From assembly GCA_029339195.1 (NCBI GenBank), contig JAPTJF010000018.1:1-64000 (forward strand): a stretch of DNA of 64,000 nucleotides, in the 5' to 3' direction. The DNA comes from Micractinium sp. NFX-FRZ (taxonomy: Eukaryota > Chlorophyta > Trebouxiophyceae > Chlorellales > Chlorellaceae). The notes beneath the pieces are model-generated. The model saw only the letters and a list, made by a program, of their open reading frames with translations, did no database searches and had not been told where the DNA came from. The position numbers and the translations under genes are program-made. This document shows, piece after piece, positions 11,626-31,678 of the stretch; positions within the stretch are counted from its first letter, which is position 1; each line of letters begins with the position of its first letter.

Positions 11626-12723
11626 ATGTCCGTGCTGTCTTTATCCTTCGACGAGGTGCTGCAGGGCGCCGCGGGCAGCGTAGAGGCGGAAGCCGCGCAG
11701 CGCTGGCTGCTCGCGGGCGCCCCCCTCCTCCAGCCTCCCAGCGGCCTTCAGTATCTCGACAGTGGGAGACAAGGGCTGGACATGACGATTCACGACGATG
11801 CGCACTTGAGCAGGCGCAGGCCCAGGAGTCACGGCCTGCTGGCGTCGCCAGGTCCGCCTTGCGGTGTTGCACGTGCTGGCAATGTGCCTTGCAGACCTGC
11901 ACCTGTGCTGCAAGTCAGCAGATTGTGCAGTCAGCTTGCAGATGCGCTTCTGCAGGTGTGTGAACATTCTGTGTCGGTATGCCAGAGCTGCCACCATTGT
12001 GCAACACCGACATGATGCCTTCCTCCTCTCCTGCACCCCCGCCCACCCGCACTGCACTGTGCAGGCAAACCCGCGCATCGCCCGGCGCCCGCAAAGCGCA
12101 GCACCCCTGCCAACAGCAGCCACCAGCAGCGGCTGGCAGGCCCCGCCGCCGCCGCCGCCGCAGCAGCCCAAGGCAACATTTACGGCCGATCCGCCTTCTT
12201 GCAGCACGGTGATGCAATTGGCCTGGCCTCACGCCGCAGGGGCAGAGGGCCAGCAGAGTTTCAGCTGCCTGCCGGCTGGCAGGTGCAGGCGGCAGGCAGC
12301 GGCCGGGCGGCAGGGTCGCCACCGCAGCATGCTCAGCGACCACAGCAGCAGCAGAAGCAGCAGAAACCACAGCAGCAGCAGCAGCAGAAGCAGCAGGAAC
12401 CACAGCAGCAGCAGTACGTCTCGCCTGAAGGGCTTGTACTGCCCAGCCTCCAGGCAGTACAGGATGTAGTGCAGGGCCCGGTCATAGTGCCTCGCAAGCT
12501 GGTGCGGTGGACCAAGGCGGCAGCAGCCAACCCGGCAGCAGTGCAGGCAACGCTAGACGGCACACGCGGGCAGGCGCACCTGCTGGCTCTGCGCCGCGTG
12601 CGGATTGCACTGATTGATGAGGAGCGGCAGAACATGAAGCGGCGGCTGGCAGCAGCGGCAGGGAAGCCTGCCGGCGGCACCGCGCCACCTGCGCTCGACC
12701 GGCAGCTGCGGCGGCGCAGCTGA
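11626..12723 (+). CDS. Unknown protein with a poly-Gln tract, about 294 aa
   Basis: Not recognised. The proposed exons are 11626-11851 and 12065-12723. The intron has GT at 11852 and ends TGCAG, and phase 1 matches on both sides. The start MSVLSLSFDEVLQ opens an ordinary, non-repetitive exon. The second exon is alanine-rich, then has a Gln-rich stretch (about 12340-12415, CAG repeats), then a basic, probably helical C-terminus (KLVRWTKAAAANP, LRRVRIALIDEERQNMKRRL) ending at TGA. There is no signal peptide or membrane segment. The donor GTCCGC is weak, so the exon 1 end is uncertain. The gene converges on the CS/TPR gene, 284 bp away. A nuclear or RNA-binding role is possible from the charge and Gln tract but is a guess. 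Confidence 0.6.
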
Positions 12724-13007
12724 GCAGCAGAGGGAGAGCCGTGTGTGTTGGGGCCCCATGTGACCGGTGCATGCCCCGTGTTCCCCTCTCCATCTCTTGC
12801 CCCGTGGCCCCGTGTTCCCCTCTCCATCTCTTGCTCGACTGAATGTGCAAGCCTCGCAACCTATACAGACAGCCCTCAGGTTCTTTGCAAGAGGGAGGTT
12901 GGGTTACAAGTGGGGGAGGGACAGACATTGATAACAGTAACTCTTGGCCAGGCCAGGGGGTATGCCTGCTCAGCAGTATGCCCCTGCCCTGCCCTGCCTT
13001 GCCAGCC

Positions 13008-14024
13008 TCACCGCCCCGCCCTGCGCTTGCAAGCCTGCCGCAGCCGCTGCACCGCCAGCATCAGCGCCGGGGCTGGGCGCCGCTGCAAGCCAAGTGCCCG
13101 CTCAACATCTTCAAGAGCAGCCTCCACTTGCTCCTGCTGCTCATACACCTCCCCCCGCCGCTGCAGCAGCTGGCACAGCTGCGCCTGCACCCGCCTCGAC
13201 TGCTCCTGGGCAGCCTGCCCTGCCTGCTCTGCATGCTCTGCCAGCTCACACGCCGGCTGCAGCAGCTGCAGGGCAGTGGTATAGTCGGCTGCCGCCTGCT
13301 TGAGGCTGCCCAGGTGCGTGTGGCACCTCGCCCGCAGCGCATACAGCTGCACTGCCTGCTGATTCAGCTCTAGCTGGGGCACTGCTGGTTCGGGCAGCTG
13401 CGCCAGGCAGGCATCAGCTGCCTCCAGGGCCTCGGCATGCTGCCCTGCCTCCAGCAGTTCTTCCGTCTGGCGGAGCGCAGCCTGGGCGGCAGCTGGGCTG
13501 AGTGGCTCTGCTGGCGGCGCTGCTGGTGCTGGCGCTGCCGGAGCGCTGCCCTGGGCCGCAGGGTCGGCAGGGGCTGGGGGAGGCACGGCCACTGGCGCCC
13601 TGCCAAGCTGCTGCCGCAGCGCCCTCCTGCAATCAGATCGCGTCAGGCAAGGAAATTCAAATCAAGCATTCGAAAAGACGTGCATCTCAAGGAGAGCACG
13701 CCCCTCATCATCCCAAGCAGGCAGGCTGACCACCACTGTGCACACACCTCATAGCAGGCCCCCCAGCCAGTCCCCACCCCAGCCCCACCTGAGGTCTGCC
13801 AGCTCGGACTGCCTGCCCTGGCTGCCTGCGCTGTCGCTCTGGCCGCGCACCACCGGCAGCGGTGCCTTTAGAGACTCCCACTCCTGCTGGGAGTCTGCTT
13901 TGGTCAGCAGCACGACCACTGCCTCGGCACCAGGGGGCAGGCTGAAGGTGCTGTGCAGCTGCTCTGTGGGTGCCGCCTGCTGCTCGCTCGCCCCAGGGGT
14001 ATGGGGTGCTGGACCATCTGTGTG

Positions 14025-14068
<44 letters not shown>

Positions 14069-15320
14069 TGGTGCTGTTGTTGCCAGGGCACCGGGGCAGG
14101 GCGGGCAGGCCTGTGACGTAGCATCGGCAGCAGGCCGGCACGACAGCTGCACGCAGCGGGCACAGCAGGAGCTGGTGCGCCTGAGGTGGCTGCTGGCCAG
14201 GCTGCTGGCCGGCGCTGGCGCTGCCTGGCGGGGAGGGTGCCTGGGCAGCTGCCGACACTTCAACGGTCAGCTCCAGCCGATCTGTCAGCACCTGGCAGCG
14301 CACCTGCGCCACCCCACCGTCTGCCAGCTGTAGCTGAGACACGGGCACCTCCAGCTTGACATTGGCGCCGGCATCTGACCAACGGTACTGCTGCAGCGGG
14401 CGGGACACCGGGCCTGTCGCCGCCTCCCCAGCCACTGCCGCCGCCGGTCCAGAGTGCAGCAGGCGGGGGCGGGGGCGCTCAGAGGCGGCGGCGGCGGCGG
14501 CGGCGCCCAGCAGCAGCTGCGCCGGCTGGGCGGGAGCGTCCAGCTGCGCCTGCACGAGATCGATGGCCCCCTGGGTCATGTGATTCCCCACAAAGTTGGA
14601 TGTGGGCCCCGTTTTGACACGCTCGTACCCCGGTTCGGCCTGCAGGCGGGCCACGGTGGGGCGCAAGAGGGGCAGAGGGGAGCAGCACGTGTGGGGTACA
14701 GTGGGTGCAGCAAAAAGGGAGGATGATCAGGTAAGAAAGAAATGCAGGTAGATGGGCAGCAGGTTCAGGCAAATGAGATGGGGAATGGGATGAGCAACAA
14801 GGCGCACCCAAGAAGGATAACGGCTTCTTCTTCTTCAGGGGGCAGGCAGATGGTGCAGTGCACGGCTTGGCTGGCGCAGGCGTCCGCAGGGCCAACAACC
14901 GGGCTTGCTGCCGCTTGCAATCCACCCCACCTTGCGCTCCGTCCCATCTGGGAGATGATACAACGGGTCGTAGTCTTTGCTCATTTTGACCTGCACAGGA
15001 CGGAATGGAGCAGAGAGTGATGACGGCACAGGCGGCCGGAAGCAAGCTTGGCCGGCGGCCACCAGGCGGTAGCCCAGAGAGGCCCAGAGTGAGCCCCCTT
15101 GGCACCCCTCGTTTCGCCCACCTTTAATTCACTGCCTTACCTTTTGATAGGGCCCGCCGTGCGCGTCCTTGGTCCAAACCTGCTTCCGGCTGTGCGCCTC
15201 CCGGTCGCTCCGCAGCCTGGCCAACTTCTGGTCAACCAGCTCGCCCGAGTCGCTGCCATATAGCACCAGCGAGCTGCTTTCAGCGGCCGGAGCCGGCAGG
15301 GATGCGGGAACCAGCGCCAT
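13008..15320 (-). CDS. CS-domain plus TPR protein (cochaperone-like), 569 aa
   Basis: Exons (minus): 15320-15141, 14990-14931, 14639-13789, 13626-13008; the frame closes exactly. Residues 1-160 form a region without a known domain (GELVDQKLARLRSDREAHSR, DPLYHLPDGTERK). From about 161 there is a CS/p23-like beta domain (QQYRWSDAGANVKLEVPV), interrupted by a low-complexity insert that includes a 13-residue Ser run, and closing near 330 with TKADSQQEWESL. Residues about 400-560 hold roughly three TPRs (ELLEAGQHAEALEAADACLA; RGEVYEQQEQVEAALEDVERA). CS-then-TPR order is known from HSP90 cochaperones such as DNAAF4 and SGT1-type proteins, but the N-terminus does not match them. An HSP90/HSP70 adaptor role is therefore an inference. 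An upstream in-frame ATG at 15554 exists; 15320 was chosen because coding character begins there. Confidence 0.85.
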
Positions 15321-16675
15321 TGGCTCGGATGGCGGCGCGCTGCCTCTTGGCCTTCTGTCCAGCACGCAGTGCCTGCAGTTCTCCAGGCCTCGCCCGCCAA
15401 TAAAAAAACACGCGTGTGTGTCGAGGCTGGCGCGTGATGCAGGGAGAAGAGGCACAGGGCGTTTTAACCCCCCCCACAGCGCGCGTCGCAGCGTGCGCCG
15501 GTGTCGGACTTGATGTCCCTGTGCTGTTGACATCAAGTTGGGTTGCCAGCTCATCTAGCCATACGGGTTGGGGCTTCCCAATGACCCGTCTGGGGCCCAG
15601 CAGTAGCTTTCAAAGGCCCGCCTGCGGCAGCGCCGCCAGTGCCCAACCAAGCAGTGTCCCCACACGGGCTGGGCCACTCCAACCCGCCTGCTTGCCCAAC
15701 CCTCCTGCCAGCTGCGATGTCCATTTACAGTGCGCCGCATGTTGTTTCTCCTGTGAGTGAATCGCAGAATGAAATTAGGGAGTGGGTGGAAGAGAGAGGG
15801 TGCTAGTACAGTTGATGTGAGTGTGCGAGAAAGGGGAGGGTAGAGCGGAGCCGTTGGCAAAAAAAAAAATCAAGGCAGCGGGCGTCGAGGCGCTGACGCC
15901 CAGCCGTGGCGAGGAGAGTGGGGGCGGAGGGGCGAGGGGTGGGGGCGGGGAAAATGGGGAGCCCAGAGTGTGGCATGGTGGTGGCGGGACAGAGGGATGG
16001 GGATGTTGCCAGAATTGGGGAGAGGGTGGTCCAAAAAGGGTGCGAAGTCGAGCCGGGCACCAAAACGCTCAAAACTGCTAGCAGCTGCTGCCGCTGGCCG
16101 AAGATGCAAAATCAAAGAAAGGGCAGGAGGGGGTGGGTGAGGGGGGAGGGGACGGGGTGCAGGGCCCCAGGGGCAGCAAGGCTAGAGGGGAAAGGGGACG
16201 AGGGGGGGTGGGTCGGTTCAACACGGCACCTACTACAGCGGGATCGGGAGGGGAGCTGGGGGCGGGAGGATGGGGGGACGACACGCACATGCAAGACGCA
16301 TGCGAACACGCACACTGTCGCTAATGAAAAACCATGCCGAGAGGAGCGGGGAGTGGGGTAAAGCGCGGAGCGGGGAGACACTTCTCGCGAGCGGGGACAG
16401 CAGGTCAGTGGTGGTGGTACAAAATTGGCAATCTGGACGAGCAGATGGCAGCTTCTCCGTGGCGACGCGCTCAGGCGTGGCCCTCTGGTGGGTGGCCAGG
16501 CCTCAAAGAATATCATTTTGCTGTCAGACCGGCAAAACTTGGAGGGAGGCTACCACGGCAAGCAGGTTGCTGCTAGGGGGGTCGCGGGCGGCGCGGGGTG
16601 GGCGCGCCCTGAAGAAGGGCGGCGGCGGGCAGCGTGGGCGGGCGGGGCCCGCCCGGCTGGCGCCTGGCTCGCCAA
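15321..16675. other. Intergenic: promoter of the CS/TPR gene and 3' flank of beta-amylase
   Basis: Purine-rich on the plus strand from about 15780 to 16330 (G/A runs, an A10 tract near 15860). No gene structure, RNA or bounded repeat was recognised. Confidence 0.55.
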
Positions 16676-19600
16676 TTAGGGTGGGCACGTGAGGCGCTGC
16701 AGGAAGGCGCCAAATGCGCTCCAGTTGTCAATCATCATATCGCCCATGCGCAGGAATGTCAGTTTCTGCAGGGCAGGGCAGGTCGGGGAGGGGGACAGGC
16801 GGGGGAGGCGGGGGTGAGGGGCAGGATGGCAGCGTGCGTGTGAAGAGGTAAGCGCAAGCCTGGGGCAGACGCCCAACCACCCCATGCTGCTGCTGGCAGA
16901 GGCGGCACCCTGGGCAGCGGCGTGGGCAGCACCGCAGCTGGCCACAACGCCGCCAGCACCCTGCAGCATCCTGCTTGCTTGGTAAAACAGCCGTCGACAG
17001 CCACTTGCGGCGCGCACACTGCTGCTGCACCAAGTGCCGCCTCGGCTGCCACCACCCTGCATGCGCGCACCTCGAGCCGGCCGGCCATCACGCTCTGGCC
17101 AAACGCTGAGTCACAAATTTTGTCAAAGGCCCACTGGTCATACCGCTGCAGCGCGTTCTCGCCGCTCATCGGCACGCCGGTGCGCGCAGCGGTGCTGAGC
17201 ACCTGCAGGCAGAGGTGGCAGGGCAGGGCAGGGCAGGAGGAGGCAGCAGTGAGCAGGGGGAAAGAGGTGGCGGCAGCACAGTGCTGCAGTGCAGGTGTGC
17301 GGCAACGGCAGCTGCACCTGGACTCGTTAGGCACGGCAGCAGACAGTTGCTGGGCCAGGCAGCCCAGGCGCACCCTGCCAGCACAGCCAGCATGCCAGCT
17401 GCCCTGTCCTGCTTGACACAGCCCACTGCTGCAGCGCCTGCTGTGCAACCCCGCCCACCCACCTGGCTGAGCAGCTTCTCTGGCGAGCACTGCGCCTCCA
17501 GCGGGTGCTCGCAGTCGCGCATCTCGACACAGGTGAACGAGGCGGCTGCCCCGTGCCGCTTGAGCATCTCAAAGATGGGCAGGTACCCGTTGCGCTCCCG
17601 CGTGTTGTAGTACCCAGCAGTCAGCTCAGCCGCGTGCGCGCGGCTCGTGAACCACCTGCGGGGCGAGAGGGGCCGGGCAGCACATGTGCAGGTGAGATGC
17701 GGCAGGTGTTGAGGGGGAGGCAAGCACTGGAGCATGCCGCTGCCTCGCCTTCAGGCAGTGGCAGTCGCTGTGCAGTGCAGCAGCTCGGGCACTGTCCGAG
17801 CATGTGCAGCCGCCGCTCTCAGCAGCCGCCGCTCTTCAGCACACACACATGCTCTGCCCCGCCCTGCACTGCCCCTGCACTGCCTCCCACGCACCAGTGC
17901 ACGCCGGCCAGCTTGATGCTGAGCTGCACTGCAGGCTCAAACACATAGAGCATGCCGCCATCTGACAGCTCGCGCGCCTCGCGCATCGCCCGCGGCCGGC
18001 ACCGCTGGCTCAGGACCGCCTTGGCGGCGCCCAGCACGCAGTCGGCATGCTGGATCAGCAGGCCGCTGTACCACGAGAGGAAGAAGCGGCCATAGTCTGC
18101 AGGCAAAGGGGTGGGCAGGCAGGGCAGCACATGTTGAGAAGGACAGCACAGCAGGGGGAGAGGTGCAGTGAAAAGAGCGCGCTGGGGCGCCGCGGCTCCA
18201 AGCGACGGCTGACAGACGTTTGGGCTGCAGAGCCAGGGCAGGGCAGGGGCCATGCAGGGCAGCACTGCAGGGCGGGCCACAGCCTGCACACCCCACCCCC
18301 GCGTCCCAGCAGAGCTAGCCCTGGGCTCCTCTGTCGCCACACCATCTGCGGCGTGCCTCCTGCAGTGCTGTGGCGCACCTGAGTCCCAGCTGCCGCCGTA
18401 GCTCTTGAAGAAGCCGGTCTCCCAGCACTGGCTGTTGTAGTTGCCAGAGTCGTGCGGCCCGCCATGGCCCCACTCAGGGTGCCCGGCTGCTATCGCTGCT
18501 TGCCGCAGGCTGGCCAGCATGTACCTGCGGGGGGCAGGGCAGTTGGCAGGGCATACAATGGATGAGACACAGGGCTGCACCCGCTGACGACGGGCGCTGG
18601 AACAACACAAGCTGGCGCAGTAGGCTAGCCACTGCCCGGGCTTCAACAAGCACTTTGCTCGCACATGGTCGAGCAACCCAGCCGGCTGTCCCCCATGCCA
18701 GCTGCCAGCGTTCATGCAGCCGGCCAGCAGCTGGCCCCGTGCATATGGCCCATCCCCTCTGCACTGCCAGCACTGCCAGCCCAGCGCAGCGCAGCTCAAA
18801 CCCAGCCTGCACGCACTTGTCGTAGCACTGGAACTGGCCGATGCCGGGGAAGCGCCAGCGCCCGTCGCCCTCGGGGTAGGAGGGGTAGCGCAGCTCGCCG
18901 GCGGGGCCCATGCCCACGGTGACCTCCGTCACCACGTTGCCCAGCATGTCCCGGAACTCGTCCGCAAAGGCAGAGATGAAGTCGGCGCGCGCCTGCAGCG
19001 GCGTGCGCCCGCCGGGCAGCACAGGGTGCATGTCGCAGCCCACGGAGAGGCACTCGCGGTTGCGGTAGCCAGAGGAGTCGGTGAAGAAGATGTCGGGGTC
19101 GCGCTCACCCGCCTCCATCACCCAGCGCGGCAGGCTGATGCGGCAGCAGTCGCCCACATTGTTGCCGGCTGCAGGGCGGGCACAGGTGACGGGGACGGCA
19201 GGTGGCGGTAAGCTACGAGGTAGCGGCTGCTGGTAGGCGCGGTGCGTCGGCCAGCTTCGGCACGCCTGGGTTATTTGTGGGGCCCTCCACGCCAGGCTGC
19301 TACCCAACCTCCATGCATATTCCATGCTATTCTAAGAGTACTGCAGGCAGGCATACGCCCCTGCATGCAGCAACGCTGGTCGTGCTGCCAGAGCACGGGT
19401 GCTCACGCAAGTATCCCATGCCCTGCCCGCCGCATGCGCAGCCCCCAGCCGCCCACAACGCACAGCACACACCGCGCCGCACCTGCATGGAAGCTCATCA
19501 CTGCCTGCACCTTGAGCCCCTTGGAGGCCACCTGCTCAAAGAGCTTGCGGTAGGCTGAGAAGTCGTAGCGCCCGGGGGCCTCGTGCTCCGCGATGCCCCA

Positions 19601-20348
19601 CCACACGTCGATCATCACGCCGTCCACGCCCGCCCGCGACAGCATCTCCAGCCCCACCTCCATGGCCTTCTCACGGATCAGCAGCGGCTGTGCGCAGCCG
19701 TCGCGCTCTAGGAGCCACACAGTGTCGAGCGGCAGCATGACGTAGACCGGCACGCCACGGACGGGCGCGGCCAGCCGCTGCGCGCGCCGCCGCTCCGGCG
19801 CAGCCTGCCGCGCGTCGCTAGCCTGGTAGATGCGGCTCAGCATGCTGCAGGGGGGATGGGGAGGTGGGGACAGCGGCGGTGAGGGCCGGGGAGCCGGGCA
19901 GCTGAACCAGCATGCGGCACGCCACAGCCAAGAGAACCGCAGGGGCGTGCGAGGGCGGGACGAGGGCAAGCCGGCCCAAGCTGCTCCTAAGCGCCTCCCA
20001 CCTGCGCAGCTCGGCCTCTGGTCGTGCAAAGTCGGTCCGCCTGGGCAGCTGAGCTTGATCCAAGCCGTTTTGGGCCGCTGGGGGGGCGGACCGCTGAGCC
20101 TCCCCCCGGACGGCGCCTGGCCGTCCCAAGGGCTGGCGCTGCAAGCATGGAAGGTGGCGTCGTGAGCGAGGGCCAGCTGGAGACCTCGCGCTGGCTGCGG
20201 CAAGCGGGACCCCCACGCCGAGCGGCTGACAACCCACAGTCCCTCGCACCTGCCGCCGCCGCGCCGCAGGGGGACTAAGCCCCCCGCCGCGCCAAGCTCT
20301 GGAGGTCAGGGCCTCCATTGGCTCAAACGGGCTGAGGACATAGAACAC
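16676..20348 (-). CDS. BAM: Beta-amylase (GH14), plastid-type, 607 aa
   Basis: Exons (minus): 20348-20002, 19844-19483, 19168-18817, 18524-18379, 18096-17895, 17655-17463, 17202-17071, 16765-16676; all phases agree. The enzyme releases maltose from non-reducing ends of starch. After a roughly 115-residue Arg/Ala/Ser-rich leader that looks like a plastid transit peptide, the GH14 barrel follows: VYVMLPLDTVW, GVMIDVWWGIAE, GMGPAGELRYP with the first catalytic Glu (about E328), CYDKYMLASL, HWWFTSRAHAAELTAGYYN, and FTCVEMRDCEHP with the second catalytic Glu (about E514). The flexible loop normally read as GGNVGD is GNNVGD here (about 238-243). Both catalytic residues are kept, so activity is likely. 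The gene is divergent from bS21 with 270 bp between the starts. Confidence 0.97.
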
Positions 20349-20618
20349 CCGGCTGCTGCTGGCTAGAGACGCTCCGACAACAAGCGCGCACCCTGTAATG
20401 AGCTATGGGGCAGTATGGGTGCAGGAACAAGCGGAGTTTGGGCAGGCGGAAGGCGGGGCGCTGAGAAAGCTTCCCCTCCGTCCAGGTCACCCATCATGAC
20501 AAACCCCTCTGGTGGCCCAGAGGCGCTCAAACCCAAACCTTGGGGCGCTCAGACAGCCGAAAAGCGCTCAGACAGCGAGAGGGGACGCAAGAGCGCCAGA
20601 GCCTTGACAGCAGCCGCG
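20349..20618. promoter_or_regulatory. Shared divergent promoter, beta-amylase (-) / bS21 (+)
   Basis: 270 bp between two opposite start codons must hold both promoters and both 5' UTRs. No TATA box is obvious. Confidence 0.6.
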
Positions 20619-21302
20619 ATGGCGCTTAGACGGCCTCTGGCCGCACTTGCAGCCTCCCTATCGGAGGCTGGAGCCTCGGTGCTGCGCCCACAGCAGGGAG
20701 CGCCCCTGGCAGCACAGGCAAGCGCCTGGTGTTGGGGGCTGGGCCTGTGGAGCGGCGTGTTGGTTGCTGTGAATTGGGAATTAGACATGGGATGGCGTGA
20801 TCGTCGCCAGACCAAGGTCCCAGCAGCGGTGCAGGGCCGCCTGGCAGCCCCGCCACGCCGCCGCCACCGCCACTGCTGCGTCCCTGCCAACCCAGGTTGC
20901 CGTGCGGGGGCCTGTTTGTGATGCCTCCTTGTGATGCACATATCTTGCCCACCTGCCAGGCGGCTGGGCACCACCTCCTCCCCTGCCATGCCACACATGC
21001 TCATGCTCTCCGGCCCTGCACCCCCCGTCACCCCCCTGCAGCTACAGCAGGCGCGTGGCGGGGCGCACAACGCGGGCATCTCAGTCGACGTGCCGCACGG
21101 CAACGTCGACAAGGCCTGGCGCAACCTGACTCGCAAGCTGAGAGATGAGCACTACATGTCGGCAGCGCAGTCCCGCGAGTTCTACATGAAGCCCAGCGAA
21201 CGACGCAAGATTGAGGGGAACGCGGCGAAGCGGCGGCAGGCGCGCGCTGAGTTTGACCAGATGCTCTCATGGATCATGCGGCGCCGCAGCCGCGGCTTCT
21301 GA
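20619..21302 (+). CDS. Organellar small-subunit ribosomal protein bS21, 119 aa
   Basis: Exon 1 is 20619-20717 and exon 2 is 21042-21302. The intron has a GC donor (CAG/GCAAGC) and a CTGCAG acceptor, phase 0. The first 33 residues (MALRRPLAALAASLSEAG...) are Arg/Ala/Leu-rich without acids near the start, which fits a mitochondrial presequence. The rest is a bS21 protein: ISVDVPHGNVDKAWRNL, SREFYMKPSERRKIEG and AAKRRQARAEFD match the conserved NVEKALRxxK, RexxeKPSerRrrK pattern. It would sit near the 3' end of small-subunit rRNA in the organelle ribosome. Mitochondrial rather than plastid targeting is an inference from leader composition. Confidence 0.93.
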
Positions 21303-21897
21303 GCCGTGTGCCGCCGCCGCGAAAGTGTTCTGGCTCTGTGCTGCTCGCACTCTTATTCCCTAGGTCCCTGTAACTGCTTTGCTGTCCCGCTTGAACTTGC
21401 TCACTGGCCTGGCTGCCTGCTCTGCTCTCTCCCTGCTTCCCCCTGCCCTCTCTTTGCTCTGCTCTCCTCGCCCTGCTCTGCTTGAAATCATGTTACCACA
21501 ATTGTCTGGTCACACAGCACATGCGCCCAGGTACAAACAAAAAGAACGCTCCGCCGCGTGGGGCGCACGGAGGCTTGATAGAGTGGAAGGGGGCAACAGA
21601 AAGAACAGAAACAGGGGGGAGAGCAGCAGGATTGGGATGTTGCGCTTGGGCCCCACACAGTGCCTGGCCGCAGGGCACAAGCAGTGCCCCCCTACAAAAG
21701 ATGATGATGAGACGTGGTAAGGCAAAGAGCAGGCACAAGCGGGGGGCAGCCGGCCGGCCCAGGCCCGGCAGGCACTGCCTGCCAGCCTGTGCGTGCCTGC
21801 CCGCCTGGCGGGCTGCCTGGGGCCAATGCGCCGCCCTCTCACAATCAGGCCCAGCAAACCCGGCAGGCTTATCCCTGCATTACACTCGGAACAAAGC
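21303..21897. other. Convergent 3' flanks of bS21 and Hsp110
   Basis: About 595 bp with no gene. TGTAA, the usual green-algal polyadenylation signal, occurs on the plus strand at 21369-21373 (66 bp after the bS21 stop). It also occurs on the minus strand at 21884-21880 (14 bp after the Hsp110 stop). Confidence 0.55.
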
Positions 21898-29914
<8,017 letters not shown>

Positions 29915-31678
29915 GGCTGAATTCTATCACCCAGTTCCACCAGTCGGCGATGTGGCGGCGGGTCGATGGCAGCCGCTGCTTGTAAATAGACCCTCAAACG
30001 AAGCGCTGAACCAGCCAGAAGTCGAGAATTGAAAGGGGCGGCGCGGGGGGCGTGGTGGGTCCTGTGCATGCGGCGCTGTTGACCACCGGCGGGTTCTGGA
30101 GACAACTGTGCGTGGGTGGCTCATGTGGCGGAACAAGCAGCAGGCGCCCCCCGCTTGTTGTGCCTGTGTTATGCATACTGCCCCCTCCATCCCATTTATT
30201 ATAGCTTGACGTCCGGCTGGGCTGCCTGTGGATGCGTGCAGGCATGGGAACCCATTCGTTGTACGTCGTTTCGGGCGCTACTGCGCGGCGGGTGCTGCGC
30301 GCTAGGTGCCAGCCGCTGTGCGCAGTGTCTTTCCCAATGTTTGGGAGAGTCCCTTCCATAGCCTGCTGGGTGACTAATTTGCACAAACTCATTCAATGGC
30401 GGCGGGAGCAGGCCTTTGGGAGGATGCGCCTGGTCCAGTTAAGGTCTTGCTTAACCAGGCGCCGTGCCCGCTCCAAGTAGTGCGGGAGCCCCTGATCCCT
30501 TCATCAGCAAACCTCATCTGTCACTCTCAACAGCCACGCCTCAATTGAGAATTGATGTTATAATTGTGGTGCAATCGAAGACAATAACAGGCGGCGAGCC
30601 GCTGGTTCCACTTTATGCCCCTGTGGCCCGTCCACCAGCAAACTGTCATGGTGAGCGGTGGTACCGGCCACTGGCTTGGCTCGACAAGGAGCCTTGAGGT
30701 ACGCATGCGTACCATACGCAGGTCCGGGGCTTTAGCTTCTTCGTTTTGGGCAGCTGACAGTCAGTCGCCGGCAAGCCTCCACAGCGGGCAGCTGCTCCCA
30801 CGAAAGAGGGCTCTGCTCGGTCATGCCTGGCCGGCCCTGTGCTGCTGCTCCCTGGCGTTCATCCCTCTCCCCTCCTCTAGCCCCTTTCGTGCCTCTCGCG
30901 AGCTCGTTGTTCGTTCCTCTTAGAGTTTCCATGGTTCCTTTGTTCTTTGGAGCAGCAGGGTAAGGGTCGGGGCAGAGCAGGGAGTGCTGGTGTATGTGCA
31001 TCTGACAGCGCAAAGGGGAGCAAGGGGGCGTCAACCGGGGGGGGCGCGGTGCGCCGGTATGAGAGATCAGGAGGAAGAATGGGTTGGGGGCCGGAGGGAC
31101 AAGGGAGAGGCGGTTCATTTGCATGCCTTGGAGCGGGAGAGAGACATATCGTACACAGTCCCAGCCGGCCTCGCCCGCCCAGCAAGACAGGAAGGGGGAG
31201 CAGGGGGAGGTCCGGCCGGTCGCGTGGCCTGCTGCTGCCCCACAGGCAGCGGGTGCAGCGGCCCAGCAGAGCAGGCACAGCAACGAACAGAAGTGTAACC
31301 GGGATGGAGAAAAGGGCAAGGGGGGCCGCTAGGACCAGCAGGCAAGACAAGAAAATGACATTGGGGTCGGGGTGGGGTGGGGAGGCGGGACTTGCGCGAT
31401 GCCCTGCCTAGCTGGAAGGCAGACACGTGGATGGTGCAGGCGGCGGTGTGGGGCGACTGGCATCAGGCAGCGCAGGCTGGCACACGTGCCCGACCCGCGC
31501 CAACCAGGCCAGCACCGCCCACCACGGTCAGCGCCACCGCAGCGCCACATCGCGCCAGCCCAGCAGGGGGGGCCTCAAAGCGTGCATGTTGGGCCTGAGA
31601 GGGCCTGGGGCCCGTCTTGCCGGGGAAGCCGCCTGGCAGCTGCCCCAGCCAGGCAGCTGGAGGGAGGGGGGTGAGGCC
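29915..31678. other. Intergenic: Hsp110 promoter and reticulon 3' flank
   Basis: 1.76 kb without a supportable gene. It holds a stem-loop at 30426-30462 (GCGCCTGGT pairs with ACCAGGCGC) and a 16-bp palindrome GGTACGCATGCGTACC at 30698-30713. No clear heat-shock element (inverted nGAAn/nTTCn array) was found just upstream of the Hsp110 start. Confidence 0.55.

Noticed and set aside
15321..15554. Upstream ATG at 15554 as the start of the CS/TPR gene
   Set aside because: The extra 78 codons look like untranslated GC-rich sequence; coding character begins at 15320.
30426..30462. Stem-loop of 9 bp plus an inner 5-bp helix
   Set aside because: Isolated in an intergenic region with no RNA-gene context; too little to call an ncRNA.
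30698..30713. 16-bp palindrome GGTACGCATGCGTACC
   Set aside because: About one perfect 16-bp palindrome is expected by chance in 64 kb, and nothing adjacent gives it a role.
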